Shown here in pieces: positions 12,510-13,214 of a stretch of DNA of 13,214 nt. Every line of letters begins with the position of its first letter. The first letter of the stretch is position 1. Source of the DNA: JAFALX01 sp050734185. Its GTDB lineage: Bacteria > Chloroflexota > Dormibacteria > Aeolococcales > Aeolococcaceae. The translations under genes and the position numbers were made by a program. Under the pieces are notes generated by a model. That model was given only the letters and a program-made list of their open reading frames with translations, did not search any database and was not told the DNA's origin. The stretch is taken from contig JBOHUE010000148.1 of the NCBI GenBank assembly GCA_050734185.1, forward strand, positions 1 to 13,214, written 5' to 3'.

Positions 12510-13214
12510 ATGGCGTGGACTGCAGGCCTGGCCCGCTGGTACCGCACCCACGGGCGTCACGAGCTGCCCTGGCGTCAGACGCGCGATCCGTGGGCGGTGC
12601 TGGTCAGCGAGGTGATGCTGCAGCAGACGCAGGTGGCACGCGTCCTCCCTTACTGGGAGCGGTTTCTCGAGCTCTGGCCCGACCACCCGATGTTCGCCGC
12701 GGCGCCGCTGACGGACGTCCTCCGCGAGTGGCAGGGCCTCGGCTACCCACGGCGGGCGGTGGCGCTGCACGACACCGCGTCTCGCGTCGCGACCGGCGGG
12801 TGGCCCCGCGACGAAGCTGGGTTGCGCGCGCTCCCGGGGATCGGCGCATACACGGCGCGCGCTCTGCTCACGCTGGCGCTCGACGAGGCTTGCCCACCGC
12901 CGCTCGACGTCAACATCGCGCGCGTCGCATCGCGGGCCGCAGGCGGATGCGAGCCGGACGAGATCGGAGCGCGCGAGCTCGCGGCGCTGGTGAAGAGCGG
13001 GCGACCGCGGGACCTCGACCGCCGCAGCTACACCTTCGCGCTCTTCGACGCGGGCGCGCTGCATTGCCGGGCCACACCGATCTGCGCGGGATGCCCGCTG
13101 CGTCGCTCGTGTCTGTGGCGCACCCGCTCGCCCGCGCCGGCGGCCCGGTCCGTGAGACGCCGCCCCGAGCCGTATGCCGGCAGCATGCGCCGGCTCCGCG
13201 GCGTGCTCCTGGCC
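12510..13214 (+). CDS. mutY: A/G-specific adenine DNA glycosylase (partial, runs off window end)
   Basis: The first 235 residues are present and the frame is open at the edge. MutY removes adenine mispaired with 8-oxoguanine or guanine. The catalytic glutamate block SEVMLQQTQV (33-42, Glu34), the hairpin LPGIGAYTARALL (108-120), and the catalytic aspartate block PPLDVNIARVASRA (130-143, Asp133) are all visible. The iron-sulphur cysteines are Cys186, Cys192, Cys195 and Cys201, spaced C-X5-C-X2-C-X5-C, one residue shorter at the first gap than the usual X6. GLGYPRRA (76-83) replaces the GYYxRA of E. coli, as I recall for actinobacterial MutY. ATG 12510 is certain as the earliest start because the codon before it is an in-frame TGA. 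The C-terminal 8-oxoG-recognition domain is outside the window. Confidence 0.95.
   Translation, partial: MAWTAGLARWYRTHGRHELPWRQTRDPWAVLVSEVMLQQTQVARVLPYWERFLELWPDHPMFAAAPLTDVLREWQGLGYPRRAVALHDTASRVATGGWPRDEAGLRALPGIGAYTARALLTLALDEACPPPLDVNIARVASRAAGGCEPDEIGARELAALVKSGRPRDLDRRSYTFALFDAGALHCRATPICAGCPLRRSCLWRTRSPAPAARSVRRRPEPYAGSMRRLRGVLLA

Noticed and set aside
11898..13064. Minus-strand frame of 388 codons over mutY and isocitrate dehydrogenase
   Set aside because: It is antisense to mutY and out of frame with isocitrate dehydrogenase, both of which have clear motifs.
1..13214. Mobile elements, CRISPR arrays, tRNA or rRNA genes
   Set aside because: No direct-repeat array, transposase or integrase motif, or cloverleaf-like sequence was seen on either strand, and gene order and base composition look uniform.

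Overview
This is a strongly G+C-rich bacterial window made almost entirely of chromosomal housekeeping and signalling genes. I see no rRNA, tRNA, insertion sequence, phage gene or CRISPR array. G/C-ending codons, GTG/TTG starts and leaderless-looking promoters fit a high-GC Gram-positive type lineage. So do a beta-carbonic anhydrase resembling mycobacterial Rv1284, an Rv2671/RibD-like reductase and a MutY with GLGYPRRA in place of GYYxRA. Actinomycetota, or a high-GC neighbour such as Chloroflexota or Dormibacterota, is an inference; no marker here settles it.

Layout. (1) 1-1585, minus strand: an AlkA-type HhH-GPD DNA glycosylase, then a SpoU/TrmH RNA 2'-O-methyltransferase, then the N-terminus of a lipoprotein cut by the window edge. 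(2) 1602-2927, minus strand: a YbaK/ProX-type aminoacyl-tRNA deacylase, then a beta-carbonic anhydrase with its own promoter, a roughly 170-nt leader holding three perfect hairpins, a strong RBS and an intrinsic terminator. (3) 3036-5867, plus strand: a tight three-gene operon for proton-translocating NAD(P) transhydrogenase (pntAA-pntAB-pntB), followed by a small unknown ORF. (4) 6125-9573, minus strand: a membrane hybrid histidine kinase (7TM-like, GAF, PAS, HisKA, HATPase, REC) overlapped by 4 nt by a DHFR/RibD-family reductase that has no conventional start codon. (5) 9656-10786, plus strand: a P-loop ATPase of the archaeal-ATPase/STAND type, divergent from the kinase across a palindrome-dense A+T-rich promoter. 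(6) 10875-11348, plus strand: a four-helix DUF2269-like membrane protein. (7) 11357-12442, minus strand: isocitrate dehydrogenase. (8) 12510 to the end, plus strand: MutY, cut by the window edge.

Shared themes are pyridine-nucleotide balance (transhydrogenase, isocitrate dehydrogenase, NADPH-type reductase) and base-excision repair (AlkA-like, MutY). They sit in separate transcription units and I see no sign of a single new multi-gene system. The observations most worth checking are the non-ATG start of the reductase, the structured carbonic anhydrase leader, the kinase/ATPase divergent promoter, and the placement of a terminator right against the glycosylase start.
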